From Larix sibirica (taxonomy: Eukaryota > Streptophyta > Pinopsida > Pinales > Pinaceae): a stretch of DNA of 11,838 nt. A program made the translations under genes and the position numbers. Under the pieces are notes generated by a model, which saw only the letters and a list, made by a program, of their open reading frames with translations, was not told the origin of the DNA and ran no database searches. Location of the stretch: assembly GCA_004151065.3 (NCBI GenBank), contig NWUY0300002101.1:33018-44855 (forward strand), written 5' to 3'. Shown one piece after another: positions 1-7,842 of this stretch. Position 1 is the stretch's first letter, and each line of letters starts with the position of its first letter.

Positions 1-9
1 ATATAGGGA

Positions 10-108
10 GTTGAATAGGGTACTGGGGGGGGGGTTGAATAGGTACTTTATGTTTGAAGCTAGTGTGAATTTGGTTGTGTGTGAATAAGTATGATTTGTT
101 TGTGAAAG
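10..108. repeat. Degenerate tandem repeat, left flank of insertion
   Basis: The motif TTGAATAGGGTACT (11-24) recurs as TTGAATAGGTACT (35-47) and, more diverged, as GTGAATAAGTATGA (81-94). A fourth copy, TTAAATAGGTATGA, lies beyond the retrotransposon at about 7199. A run of ten G (25-34) sits between the first two copies. The stretch ends where LTR homology begins at 109. It appears to be host DNA that was already repetitive before the element landed in it. No coding potential is visible. Confidence 0.55.
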
Positions 109-701
109 TGGTTCATAAACGGAAGGCTTATATCCCACTCTCTTCACCAACACATATACTCTAATAGACAAAAGTTTGGTCTCTATTCTTAGTTTTGTAC
201 AAATATTTCTATCTTTTTGATGGATGAAAGACCTCTAATCTTGGAGTATCCTGCACACAACAATTAGCTGAATGCAACCAACATCTATTTTAATCACAAA
301 ACATGCATACAAGAAAGCACACCAACAACTAGTGGCCAGGCCAATATACCAACTCTACAAATACTCTTCCTTCTCTTTCTTGACTCCGAGGCCTCTGATC
401 TTTGTGCACTTCAATACAAATTTAGTCTTCTTGTGTTATATTTTGGTTTGGGCCAAAATCTGACATGTGTTGTGAAGATTGGGTGATAAGAGGTAATATC
501 TAATCCTCTGCTAATTGGTACTCAAATTGCCTCGTTTGTATTGGTTGGAGACAACCTCTCATCTTAATAAACCATCACTCCATGCTTTCATTGCTTTGTA
601 TCAAGGTTTCCTCCGAAGCTCACACAATTAACACTTGTGTATACATCACTCTCAAGCATCAATCCAATGAATATGTATTAAGACTACTTATAAGGAAATT
701 G

Positions 702-707
702 TTTATA
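702..707 (-). promoter_or_regulatory. Candidate TATA box in left LTR
   Basis: The minus strand reads TATAAA within a block (TTGTTTATAAGCAATGTTCA on the plus strand) that is preserved in both LTRs. The matching site in the other LTR is at 5369-5374. Conservation in otherwise diverged LTRs and a place about 600 bp from the inner LTR end make it a plausible U3/R promoter, but this rests on motif and conservation only. Confidence 0.25.
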
Positions 708-1140
708 AGCAATGTTCAACCCAATATTACTCCTTGTTGAATTGCATTACTCCAACACACTTCTTTTTCTAATAGCTCTATTATGTGGACTAGGATGCAA
801 TTGTTAACTTTGCTTTCATGCACTCATACTTAATTCCAACTCAAACTTCCATATTATTCCTCAACAAATAAGAAATGACCATTTAGTAAATTTTACCACA
901 TGCATGAAATAAAAAGCAATACAATATTATGTGAAGTGACTTCATAGGGAAAGAGAGATTTCCATGACCTCAAGGCATGATAGACTTTTCTTGGTTATAC
1001 ACTCATCACCAATTAACATACATGTGATGTGGTAAATAAGAGTGGAGGAACCATATATGTTAATCGAGCTCAAGAAAAGGTGGTAAATAAGACAAAGTTT
1101 TACTCCATACCATAACATATGCTATGCTTGAGATGGAAAA

Positions 1141-1282
1141 CTTGATTCACTCCCCCACCATTTATTAAGAAAACTTAATTCACTTCCCACCATTTATTAA
1201 GAATACAAGTGTTGGGTTAAGTCATAGACTTAATTCACTTCTCACCATTTATTAAGAATACAAGTGTTGGTTTAAGTCATAG
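1141..1282. repeat. 55-bp tandem repeat expanded in left LTR
   Basis: Units start at 1141 (short, about 33 bp), 1174 and 1229. The two longer units share the pattern CTTAATTCACTT, CACCATTTATTAAGAATACA, AGTGTTGG and TTAAGTCATAG. The right LTR has one copy only (about 5799-5853). The extra units account for the roughly 90-bp length difference between the left halves of the two LTRs, so the expansion happened in this copy, or in its source LTR, after the two sequences separated. Confidence 0.85.
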
Positions 1283-1323
1283 GAAATGGTTCCAATGATA
1301 TGGAGAGTAAGACAAATCCATAA

Positions 1324-1957
1324 AAAGACAATGCTTTTAATTTGGTTGAATCTGGTGGATGGAATGAAATTCATCTATCCCCAGTACATTCTCCGGATAA
1401 TACTATGAAGACAAACAATGAAGGATATCATTACTGAAGAAAGCGCTAATTCATACAGTGACAATGTTGTTTGTAAACCAGGGTGGAGGAGATTCCGATT
1501 GTCAGAGTTTTAGTTTTACTGTCTACACAGACTTTCCGGCAGAAAGAAGAAGTTATGCATGTTGTGAAGCAGGTTATGTCAAATTAATATTGATCTGATA
1601 TGTGTATATATGCAATTTTATAGAGCCACTGTTTTGTTTGATTGCCGTGGACCTGTGGAGAAGAAGAAAACGAAGTTGTTCTAGTTTGATTTCCACGATT
1701 GTATGAAAGAGAGCAGCCGTTGGTTGTGTTAGAAGCCACAAATTCAAATGAAGGATCCTTTACGAGTATGGGAGATCTGCCGCATTGAAGAAGGCCACCA
1801 GATCTGTGACTTGCGTGCCCGACCTACTGAGTTACCGGTTGAGAGTTAAAGGACTATGGTGCTGTAGTTGCTGCTTGCAGAGAGAACGAGCTGCTAGTAA
1901 TTGTTGATGAGCTGCTAGTAATTGTTGATGAGCTGCTAGTCATTCCACTGTCAAGAA
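1324..1957 (+). other. LTR-specific insert with coding-like fragments
   Basis: LTR homology stops near 1323/5893 and resumes near 1958/6190, so about 630 bp here stands in place of about 300 bp in the right LTR. On the plus strand the segment contains overlapping coding-like frames: 1330-1434, 1418-1510 (ATG start), 1422-1595, 1580-1846 (89 codons with TAG stops at 1682 and 1730) and 1843-2019. The 1580-1846 frame includes VWEICRIEEGHQICDLRARP, and the 1843-2019 frame begins with KDYGAVVAACRENELLVIVD. Residue composition (Cys, Trp, Arg, Asp, mixed hydrophobics) and GC content look more protein-like than the AT-rich LTR around it. A sequence resembling a splice acceptor (AATTTTATAG) ends at 1623. 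I do not recognise the protein. The likeliest reading is a captured, decayed host gene fragment; a piece of another transposon is possible. Confidence 0.45.
1888..1944 (+). repeat. 21-bp in-frame triplicate
   Basis: GAGCTGCTAGTAATTGTTGA plus T occurs twice in perfect tandem (1888-1908, 1909-1929), followed by a partial third copy (1930-1944) with one change. In the 1843-2019 plus-strand frame each unit encodes ELLVIVD, so the repeat keeps the frame open. It lies at the right edge of the LTR-specific segment. Because the copies are identical it is much younger than the surrounding decay, probably a replication-slippage product. Confidence 0.9.
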
Positions 1958-1984
1958 AAACGGCTAATAGGCCCAACTACCTAA

Positions 1985-2160
1985 AAAACCCCATGCAATG
2001 GAGAAAATACCCCAAGAAATAAGAAAAAACGCCTAGGCAATATATAAAAACGCCGTAGGCAATAGAGAAAATACCCCTAGAAATAAGAAAACACCCACGA
2101 AAAGAGGAAAAACGTCCAATAGTTAATAAAAATACTTAGGCAAGTGAGAAATTCACCCCA
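1985..2160. repeat. Degenerate A-rich short repeats in left LTR
   Basis: Short phrases of the type AAATAAGAAAA, ACGCC or ACACCC, and TAGGCAA follow one another at spacings of about 20-25 bp. The same style of repeat, with little base-by-base identity at first and better identity towards the right, fills 6190-6435 in the other LTR. It is part of the original LTR, not an insertion. The function is unknown. Confidence 0.5.
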
Positions 2161-2833
2161 TAGTGATTAAAAACGATTTTGGCAACTTCTTAAATTGATG
2201 CAACATCTATGAGATGTTAGCCATTGATGTCTAAGTTGAGAGTAACATCCCAGGGTAAGAGGAAAATAGTTGTTGGGACATCATTACATAGGAATAACCA
2301 ACAATGTAGTGAATCTACAATTTTTATTTCATATCTTCCTTATTCACACTCTCACCATTAATAACACATGGGAGATTTCATTACAATTACCGACATTAAT
2401 TAAAAATTAACTAAATGCACTATATTAATCACATAATGGACATATTATATTACCATGGAAACCCAAAGTAGGAAAACCAACATTCGAATGGTTGCTCAAT
2501 CTATTTTGGTAGTATCTCGTTACAATGTTGCTTATGTCTTTCTAGCCCACTTTGTGCATTTTCCTCTCCCTAGCCAAAAAGACCCTTTGTGAGTGAATAT
2601 GCTAGAGGAAATAGGGAGATATGGGGTAATGAGAAGACCAACATGCCTAACTTTTGGTTTCCCAATCCTCATCCTTTTTCATTTTTCATTTAATTCTTTA
2701 TTTTGCTCTCTTGTCTTATTTACTTTACATTGCCTTGTCTTTTATGACTTAGTCACCTTCATCAGATGATAAATTACATTTAGGTATGAGGCTTACAACC
2801 ATTTTTTGTGTGTTCAAATGCATTTTCGAATCA

Positions 2834-2844
2834 CACCTCCCTAA
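2834..2844 (-). promoter_or_regulatory. Polypurine tract of the Gag-only element
   Basis: The minus strand reads TTAGGGAGGTG directly before the LTR start TGATTCG. A purine run touching the 3' LTR is where plus-strand DNA synthesis is primed in LTR elements. Its position, abutting the TG end at 2833, supports both the LTR boundary and the minus-strand orientation. Confidence 0.65.
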
Positions 2845-3492
2845 TGAGAGGCTTTTTGGTCTCCAAAAGTTAGACGACCAATCTGGATCAATATGACTTT
2901 TCTCTGCTTCTCTAGAGCATGGCGCTGAATCTAGCTCCTGGATACAACTTTGACTCTATCTCCTCGATACAACTTTGACTCTAGCTTTTGCTCTGACTCA
3001 TGGATCTGGGTATTGGCTTTGGTTCTGGCTATTGCTCTGGCTCTGGTTCCTAGCTCACTTGCTCCTATAGTGTAAAAGTTTGCTAATTGATTTAGCTCTA
3101 AGCAATATCTAGATCCGAACTCTTTGAACTCCCATCTTTAGCATGCACGTTCTCTGGCTATGAAAATGGTCCATCTTGATAGTCAATGAAGCCAAATCAA
3201 ATTTTGGTTTTCTCTTGTTCATTGTTGAAAGTATGCAACACTCATTCGACAGTGAGATCCCATGAGCATGTGCCATCACAAAAGGAGGTGTGGACTGCCC
3301 TCTTCTACTATGATCAATTGCTTCCCCGCATGAGAACAATTCTCTATTGGTGAGCCATTTTTCAACCATTTTCCAATAATTAATACATCATCCTAGGCTT
3401 GATATCCTCTTCTACGATTTCCTTCTTCCACCGAACTCTTGCCTGTTTGGTTAGAGAGTGACCTCTCGTGCCACTCCAAATTCACAGACACT
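2845..3492 (-). other. Non-coding tail of internal region
   Basis: No recognisable domain lies between the Gag-like frame and the polypurine tract. 2890-3060 is low-complexity (runs of CTCTGG, GACTCTAGCT). It includes a 25-bp near-tandem direct repeat in which GATACAACTTTGACTCTA occurs at 2941-2958 and 2966-2983. An uninterrupted minus-strand frame of 86 codons (3109-3369) is present, but it matches no family I know, and its surroundings are too decayed for openness alone to mean coding. Confidence 0.5.
2941..2983. repeat. 25-bp direct repeat in internal tail
   Basis: GATACAACTTTGACTCTA is present identically at 2941-2958 and 2966-2983, separated by TCTCCTC. It sits in a CTCTGG/GACTCT-rich low-complexity stretch. 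Confidence 0.85.
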
Positions 3493-3606
3493 TTATGCTC
3501 CTTGGGATACCAAGGCAAGGAGCTCTTCATCACCTTTATACTTCACTCTCCACACCCTTCTCTTTGTCATACAATTTCTGGGGTGAAGATCTGTATGAAG
3601 TCACCA

Positions 3607-3648
3607 ACATTTTGCTTCCCAATGGCCACTCAACTTACACTAGTGATA
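3607..3648 (-). other. Third CCHC zinc knuckle (degenerate)
   Basis: The minus-strand frame reads YH, stop, then CKLSGHWEAKCW. The C-x4-H-x4-C part is intact. The first Cys position is Tyr (TAT, one base from TGT), and a TAG stop sits just before the second Cys. The frame continues with LHTDLHPRN, a typical kind of post-knuckle tail. Confidence 0.7.
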
Positions 3649-3789
3649 GAATTTCTTGGAAATGGATAAGCTACTTGACATGCTTGTTTTGTACATGTGC
3701 CTTTGATTCATCTATTGGTTTGGGGGAGTCTTCTTGTCATTCCTAATTTGAAAACAATCTAGATTATGGCACATGGCTTGCTTCTCTTA

Positions 3790-3831
3790 ACACGATACCC
3801 CAAGATGGCCTTTCTTTCCTCCAAATGAACA
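3790..3831 (-). other. Second CCHC zinc knuckle (degenerate)
   Basis: The frame reads CSFGGKKGHLGVSC and then a stop. Spacing fits C-x2-C-x4-H-x4-C with Gly (GGA) in place of the second Cys; His and both outer Cys are intact. Confidence 0.75.
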
Positions 3832-3846
3832 GGCCTTAGAGTACCA

Positions 3847-3888
3847 ACAATTGGTAGTACTATAACATTTCTTCTTGCAATGATGAAA
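3847..3888 (-). other. First CCHC zinc knuckle (degenerate)
   Basis: The frame reads FHHCKKKCYSTTNCW. Against C-x2-C-x4-H-x4-C the first Cys is Phe (TTT, one base from TGT) and the His is Tyr (TAT, one base from CAT); the other two Cys are present. It lies five codons before the second knuckle, giving the tandem pair seen in many Gag nucleocapsid regions. Confidence 0.65.
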
Positions 3889-4218
3889 ACTAAGGGATGT
3901 CCTATTGAATATCTTCTTCATGTTCTTATTCTTCTTGCTCTGATTGATTGGTTGCTACTTAATTGGAGTGTTGGTGCATGTTGATATTTGGAACTTTTCT
4001 CTTCACTTCCCTTCTAAAATCTGCCACAAGAAAGATGACGTGGAAGTGTGCTTACATCTTCCTTCTACATTTATCCTTCCTCAGATGAGCAAGCCAATTT
4101 TGCCTTGTCTTTTTCCTTCACAAAGGTGGTCTTGGAATTCATGGCCTTTTCCTTTTTTTCGTCAAAAAATAGGCCTTCATTCTTGAACCTCACTTCAACT
4201 ACAACAGGGATTAGAACT

Positions 4219-4254
4219 GTAGCCCATCTGTCTTAATAGTCTCGAACCAATGCC
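4219..4254 (-). other. G-patch-like N-terminal half
   Basis: GIGSRLLRQMGY is read on the minus strand without interruption. Families with G-patches typically begin with this kind of G-x-G-x2-L-L-x2-MGY core, followed by a second Gly-rich segment (GxGLG...G). That second segment is not visible: sequence after MGY shifts frame at about 4214 and resumes with LIPVVVEVRFKNEGL. A small deletion inside the motif is the simplest explanation. Confidence 0.6.
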
Positions 4255-4754
4255 TCTAGTATCCTTCTCAAGTTCACCAAAAATATCTCGGGAAATGTCC
4301 AAAGAAGGTGAGCTTACCAAAGTTGTCTTGATCACAATGTTATATTTGATGGTGGCAATGGAAGGTGACTTTGCTTATTGGTTCTCTTAAACAACCTCTT
4401 ATAGATTTGACATTGCCTTCTCTTTCTCTGCCAATTCTTGGTGTAATTGAGTTAGTATCTGATTGAGCTAGTCCTCATGCCAAATGTTTAGCTGTGTGAG
4501 TTTATCTCCCAATTGCAAGAGATGTATTTTTCTCTTGTCTAATTCTACCCTCATGGTAGTGAAGGAGTCTTGGTGTGTGGCAAGTTATTTTTTTAGCTCA
4601 TGTTTCTCTCTGCCTCCAATACTAACTTTCCTCTTGAATTTGTCGATTGAATTCTCTCAACTCTTCCATCTTCTCTCTTTGTAAGGATTTTCCCATGACA
4701 AAGTTTGATTTCTTTTCAAGTACTGGAAGTTGTGTCACGATTAAGGATACAATC

Positions 4755-4766
4755 GCTTTGATACCA
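4755..4766 (-). promoter_or_regulatory. Primer binding site, initiator tRNA-Met type
   Basis: The minus strand reads TGGTATCAAAGC. The plant initiator tRNA-Met 3' end is complementary to TGGTATCAGAGC, so 11 of 12 bases fit. The site lies two bases inside the inner end of the right LTR (4769). This fixes the element's orientation as minus and the right LTR as the 5' LTR. Confidence 0.85.
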
Positions 4767-5368
4767 TATTCTTCGTAAATGAGGAACTTATAACCCACTC
4801 ACTTCACCAACACAGATCCTCTGATAAAAAAATCCTGGTCTCTATTCACAAGCTTGTACACATATTTCTATCTTTTGGATGGATGAAAGACCTCTAATAT
4901 TGGAGTATCCTACACACAACAACCAGTTGAATGCAACCAACGTCTTTTTTAATCACTAGACATGCATACAAGCAACCATACTATCAACTACTAGTCAGGT
5001 CAATGTACCAACTGTAAAAATACTTTTCCTTCTCTTTCTTGACTTCGAGGCCTGTAATATTTGTGCACTTCAATAGGAATTTAGTATTCTTGTGTTATAT
5101 TCAGGTTTGGGCCAAACTCTGGCATGTGTTGTGAAGATTGGACGATAAGAGGTGATATATAATCCTTTGCTAACCGATGCTCAGATTGTCTTGTTTGTAC
5201 TAGTTAGAGGCAACCTCTAGACTTATTAAACCATCACTCCATCCTCTCATTGTTTTGTATTCTGGTTTCCTCTAGAGCTCACACACTTGAAACTTTTGTA
5301 TACATCACTTATATTTATTCAAGCATCAATCCAACGAACATGTATTAAGAATATCCGTGAGGCATTTG

Positions 5369-5374
5369 TTTATA
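5369..5374 (-). promoter_or_regulatory. Candidate TATA box in right (5') LTR
   Basis: TATAAA on the minus strand, in the block also preserved at 702-707. From here to the primer binding site is about 600 nt, a believable R-U5 length for an LTR of this size. No transcription start can be read from sequence alone. Confidence 0.3.
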
Positions 5375-6189
5375 AGCAATGTTCAGCCCAACATTACTCC
5401 TTGTTGAACTTCAATTCTTCAACACACTTCTTTTTCTAATAGCTCTATAATGTGGGTCTATGATGGAATTTTTAACTTTACTTTATTGTGATCATACTTA
5501 ATTCCAACTCAAACTTCCATACTATTCATCAACAATTATAAATGACCATTGAGTAAACTTTATCACACGAAGGAAATGGAAAACAATCAAATATTATGTG
5601 TAGTGACTTCATATGGAAAGAGAGATTACCATGACCTCAAGGCATGGGATACCTTTCTTCTTATACACTCATCACCAATTAACATACATGAGATGTGGTA
5701 AATAATAGTGGAGGAACCATCTATCAATCGACCTCTAGAAAAGGTGGTAAATAAGACAAAGTTTACTCCATTGGCATAATCAATGCTTGAGATGGCAAAC
5801 TTAATTCACTTCCCGCCATTTATTAAGAATACAAGTGGTGGCTCAAGTAAGAGGAAATAGTTCTAATGATCCAGAGAGTAAGATAAGTCCACAAATTCCA
5901 ACACTCAAAACCTAGGAATGCCCACAACAAGCAACTTCCACTCACACGATGCCAACATAGGGGAAAAACAATTAAAGTTTCAAACTTGTTTTTTTTGTTG
6001 GCAGGACTCACCATCCAATGCTTTTCCAAACTGTGAAGTTAGCATCCAACCAACTCCCATGCACAACTAAGTATGTACACACACCCCAAAACAAGATGGA
6101 TCACCCAAAAAACTGCTAGACATCTGTATGGTCCAGGGATGCATCCATCAAGGATAATACACTTAGTTATGAATGAAATATGACCTCTG

Positions 6190-6435
6190 GCAAGGGAGAA
6201 AAATCCCAACATGGATTAAACACTCAACGAGAAATGAAAACATCTTAGGAAATTGGAATTCACCTAGAAATCATTAAAAATAGCCAGGCAAGGTAAAAAT
6301 TACCTACGTAATGGAGGAATTAGGCCTGCAATATTTAAAACACACATGCAATAAGAACACCCAAACACCCAAACAAAGAGGAAAAATGTCCAATAGTCAA
6401 TAGAAACACCCAGGCAAGTAAGAAATTTGCTCAAA
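6190..6435. repeat. Degenerate A-rich short repeats in right LTR
   Basis: Counterpart of 1985-2160: repeated phrases such as CCAGGCAAG, AACACCCAAACACCC and GAAATGAAAAC at about 20-25 bp spacing. The direct doubling ACACCCAAACACCCAAAC (6357-6374) is a recent local slippage. Confidence 0.5.
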
Positions 6436-7148
6436 AGTGATGAAAAACGATCTTGTCAACTTCTTACATTGATGTGACAACTCTAAGATCTCAACCATTG
6501 ATCTTTGGGATTGGAGTAACATATGACAGTGGGAGGAAAAGAGTTGTTGGGACCTCCATTACACAGGAATAACCAACAATGTACTAAATCCATAATTTGG
6601 ATTTCATATCTCCTCATTTACGCTCTCACCATTCATTGGGAGCCATTTATAACACATAGGAGCTTCCATTAAAAACATTGACAGTAATTAAAAATGAAGT
6701 AGGAGAAATATATCAAGCACATAATATCAATCACATAATGGACACAATATTTTACCATGGAAAGACAAATTGGGAAAACCAACATTCTAATATTGGTTAC
6801 TCAGTTTATTTCAACAATCTTTGGTTAGAATGCTGCTTATGGATTTCTAGCCTCCTTTGTGCACTCTCCTCTCCTTGGACAAAAAGAACCTTTGAGAGTG
6901 AATATACCAGAGGAAATGGGGAGAGCTAGGGTAATAGGAAGGCCAACATGCATAACCTTTTGTTTCCCATTTGTCATCTTTTCTCTCCTATATCATTTTT
7001 TATTTTTACATTTAATTCTTAATTTTTCTCTCTTGCCTTATTTACTTTATAGTGCCTTGTATTTTATTAAACTTCATTAAATGATAAATTAGATTTAGAC
7101 ATGGATGCTTACAACCATTTATTTATGTTCGGATGCATTTTGGATTAT

Positions 7149-7240
7149 AAAGTGGTGTGAATCCAATTGTATTCGAAGTAAGAGTTAAGAGTTGTGTTTA
7201 AATAGGTATGATTTGTGAATGAATGTGGTGTGAAGTCATT
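7149..7240. repeat. Degenerate tandem repeat, right flank of insertion
   Basis: GTGGTGTGAA occurs at 7152-7161 and 7225-7234 (73 bp apart), the second preceded by GTTGTGTTTAAATAGGTATG. The left flank (75-108) carries the matching GTTGTGTGTGAATAAGTATG. Both flanks are therefore parts of one repeat array split by the retrotransposon. Confidence 0.55.
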
Positions 7241-7842
7241 TGGAATGACTGTGTATGAAGTTGAACCTTGTTTAAGGGTTTTTATCAGTCTTGAAACATT
7301 TTCTCTAACTAACATTTAATATTTCACACTGCAAGGTTTCTAGGGGTTATAAGAGTTATTCCATGTCACCATATTAAGGGTAAAAATAAAAAGGGTATTG
7401 AAAATGTCATGGAAAAAATGGATACCTAGGATATCTAATGAAAATATGTATTTTTTAATTGAAAAGGTGTATTGGGAATGAGGTTCAGTATAAGGATGTT
7501 TAGACACATTCCTTAATTAAGGAAATTAAGGGTATTCTTTAATATCCTATAACACATTTTCTATGTCACAGGTTGACAAAGTGAACACCAGAAGCTTTGA
7601 ATGAACATGGCTTCTCACAAATACTACATATAAATCAAACAATGATAGAACATACCAACGCCACCATGCTACTGTAATTCCAATACCCAAGTAGAATATC
7701 CTATCGCATGCGTGGAATCATTTTGCTTCTTACCCCTTCATATCACATATAATTAGATGGTAAATAAAATGGCAATGTATGGTGGCTTGATCTAGCCATT
7801 TCCTATTGTTATTTTTTCAGCATTTAATTCAATCTGATCTAN
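7241..7842. other. Gene-free AT-rich stretch
   Basis: No frame with protein-like composition, no tRNA and no clear repeat. The only structure noted is a perfect 16-bp palindrome, TTCCTTAATTAAGGAA (7509-7524). The stretch ends at the ambiguous base N (7842), immediately before integrase homology starts. Confidence 0.5.

Larger units (their letters stand above)
109..2833 (-). repeat. Left LTR (3' LTR of minus-strand element)
   Basis: This copy is 2725 bp. Its first 1.2 kb (to about 1323) aligns with 4769 to about 5893, and its last 0.88 kb (from about 1958) aligns with about 6190-7148. On the plus strand it starts with TG (109) and ends with CA (2833), the complement of the usual TG...CA LTR ends. 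It differs from the other LTR in two ways: a tandem expansion at 1141-1282, and a replaced middle section (1324-1957). The open frame of 63 codons at 272-463 inside it is not conserved in the other LTR and is taken as chance. Confidence 0.85.
3493..4696 (-). pseudogene. Gag-like protein, G-patch-like motif and three CCHC knuckles
   Basis: Broken reading frame on the minus strand, beginning at an ATG (4696-4694) about 58 nt after the primer binding site. Order of parts: a Glu/Lys/Gln/Leu-rich coiled-coil-like stretch (4696 to about 4400, including ELAEKEKAMSNL); GIGSRLLRQMGY (4254-4219), matching the first half of a G-patch; then, in a shifted frame, LIPVVVEVRFKNEGL and a Lys-rich stretch (4214-4071), resembling G-patch flanking sequence, with the Gly-rich second half missing; a basic linker; and three zinc knuckles of the C-x2-C-x4-H-x4-C type at 3888-3847, 3831-3790 and 3648-3607. 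Each knuckle keeps its spacing but has lost one or more ligands. The frame used at 4584-4215 is used again from 3960 to 3493. At least six stops and several frameshifts kill it. Knuckles and position say Gag: RNA binding and packaging. A G-patch, also an RNA-related module, is unusual here. The identification of knuckles is firm; G-patch is likely; calling the whole protein Gag is inference. Confidence 0.7.
109..7148 (-). mobile_element. Non-autonomous Gag-only LTR retrotransposon (LARD/TR-GAG-like)
   Basis: The two ends are long direct repeats (109-2833 and 4769-7148) that align along most of their length with many substitutions, roughly 80-85% identical by eye. On the minus strand the order is LTR, tRNA primer binding site (4766 to 4755), Gag-like frame, polypurine tract (2844 to 2834), LTR, which is the order expected of an LTR retrotransposon. 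A candidate target duplication flanks it: GAAAG at 104-108 and TAAAG at 7148-7152, with a shared AAAGTGGT making the exact boundary uncertain by a few bases. The internal region is only about 1.9 kb and shows no protease, reverse transcriptase, RNase H or integrase motif, so movement must have depended on enzymes from other elements. Long LTRs with a short internal domain fit LARD elements; keeping only a Gag-like frame fits TR-GAG elements. Many stops and frameshifts show that the copy is old and inactive. Confidence 0.85.
4769..7148 (-). repeat. Right LTR (5' LTR of minus-strand element)
   Basis: This copy is 2380 bp and pairs with 109-2833. Its inner end has decayed from TG to TT, and its outer end from CA to AT. 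It holds about 300 bp (5894 to about 6190) with no counterpart in the left LTR, which probably represents the original LTR middle. Short open frames inside it (for example 5823-6029 minus and 6678-7080 plus) have no domain and are not kept in the other copy. Confidence 0.85.

Noticed and set aside
272-463. 63-codon plus-strand open frame
   Set aside because: It lies in the LTR, the matching stretch of the other LTR does not keep it open, and it has no domain.
1324-1957. Helitron or MULE as carrier of the gene-like segment
   Set aside because: CTAG followed by T occurs near the right edge (as at a Helitron end), but there is no preceding hairpin, no clear 5' TC start and no terminal inverted repeats.
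3109-3369. 86-codon intact minus-strand frame (starts MVEKWLTNRELF)
   Set aside because: It follows the Gag-like frame in the element's tail and is the longest intact frame there, but it matches no retroelement or host family I know. The neighbouring Gag frame is full of stops, so this openness is likely chance. A family consensus could change this view.
3439-4684. Several plus-strand frames (3439-3669, 3468-3746, 3944-4186, 4048-4236, 4484-4684)
   Set aside because: They are antisense to the Gag-like frame and rich in Ser/Phe/Leu because the minus strand is purine-rich.
7509-7524. 16-bp palindrome TTCCTTAATTAAGGAA as a regulatory site
   Set aside because: It is a single AT-rich palindrome with no gene nearby and is expected occasionally by chance.
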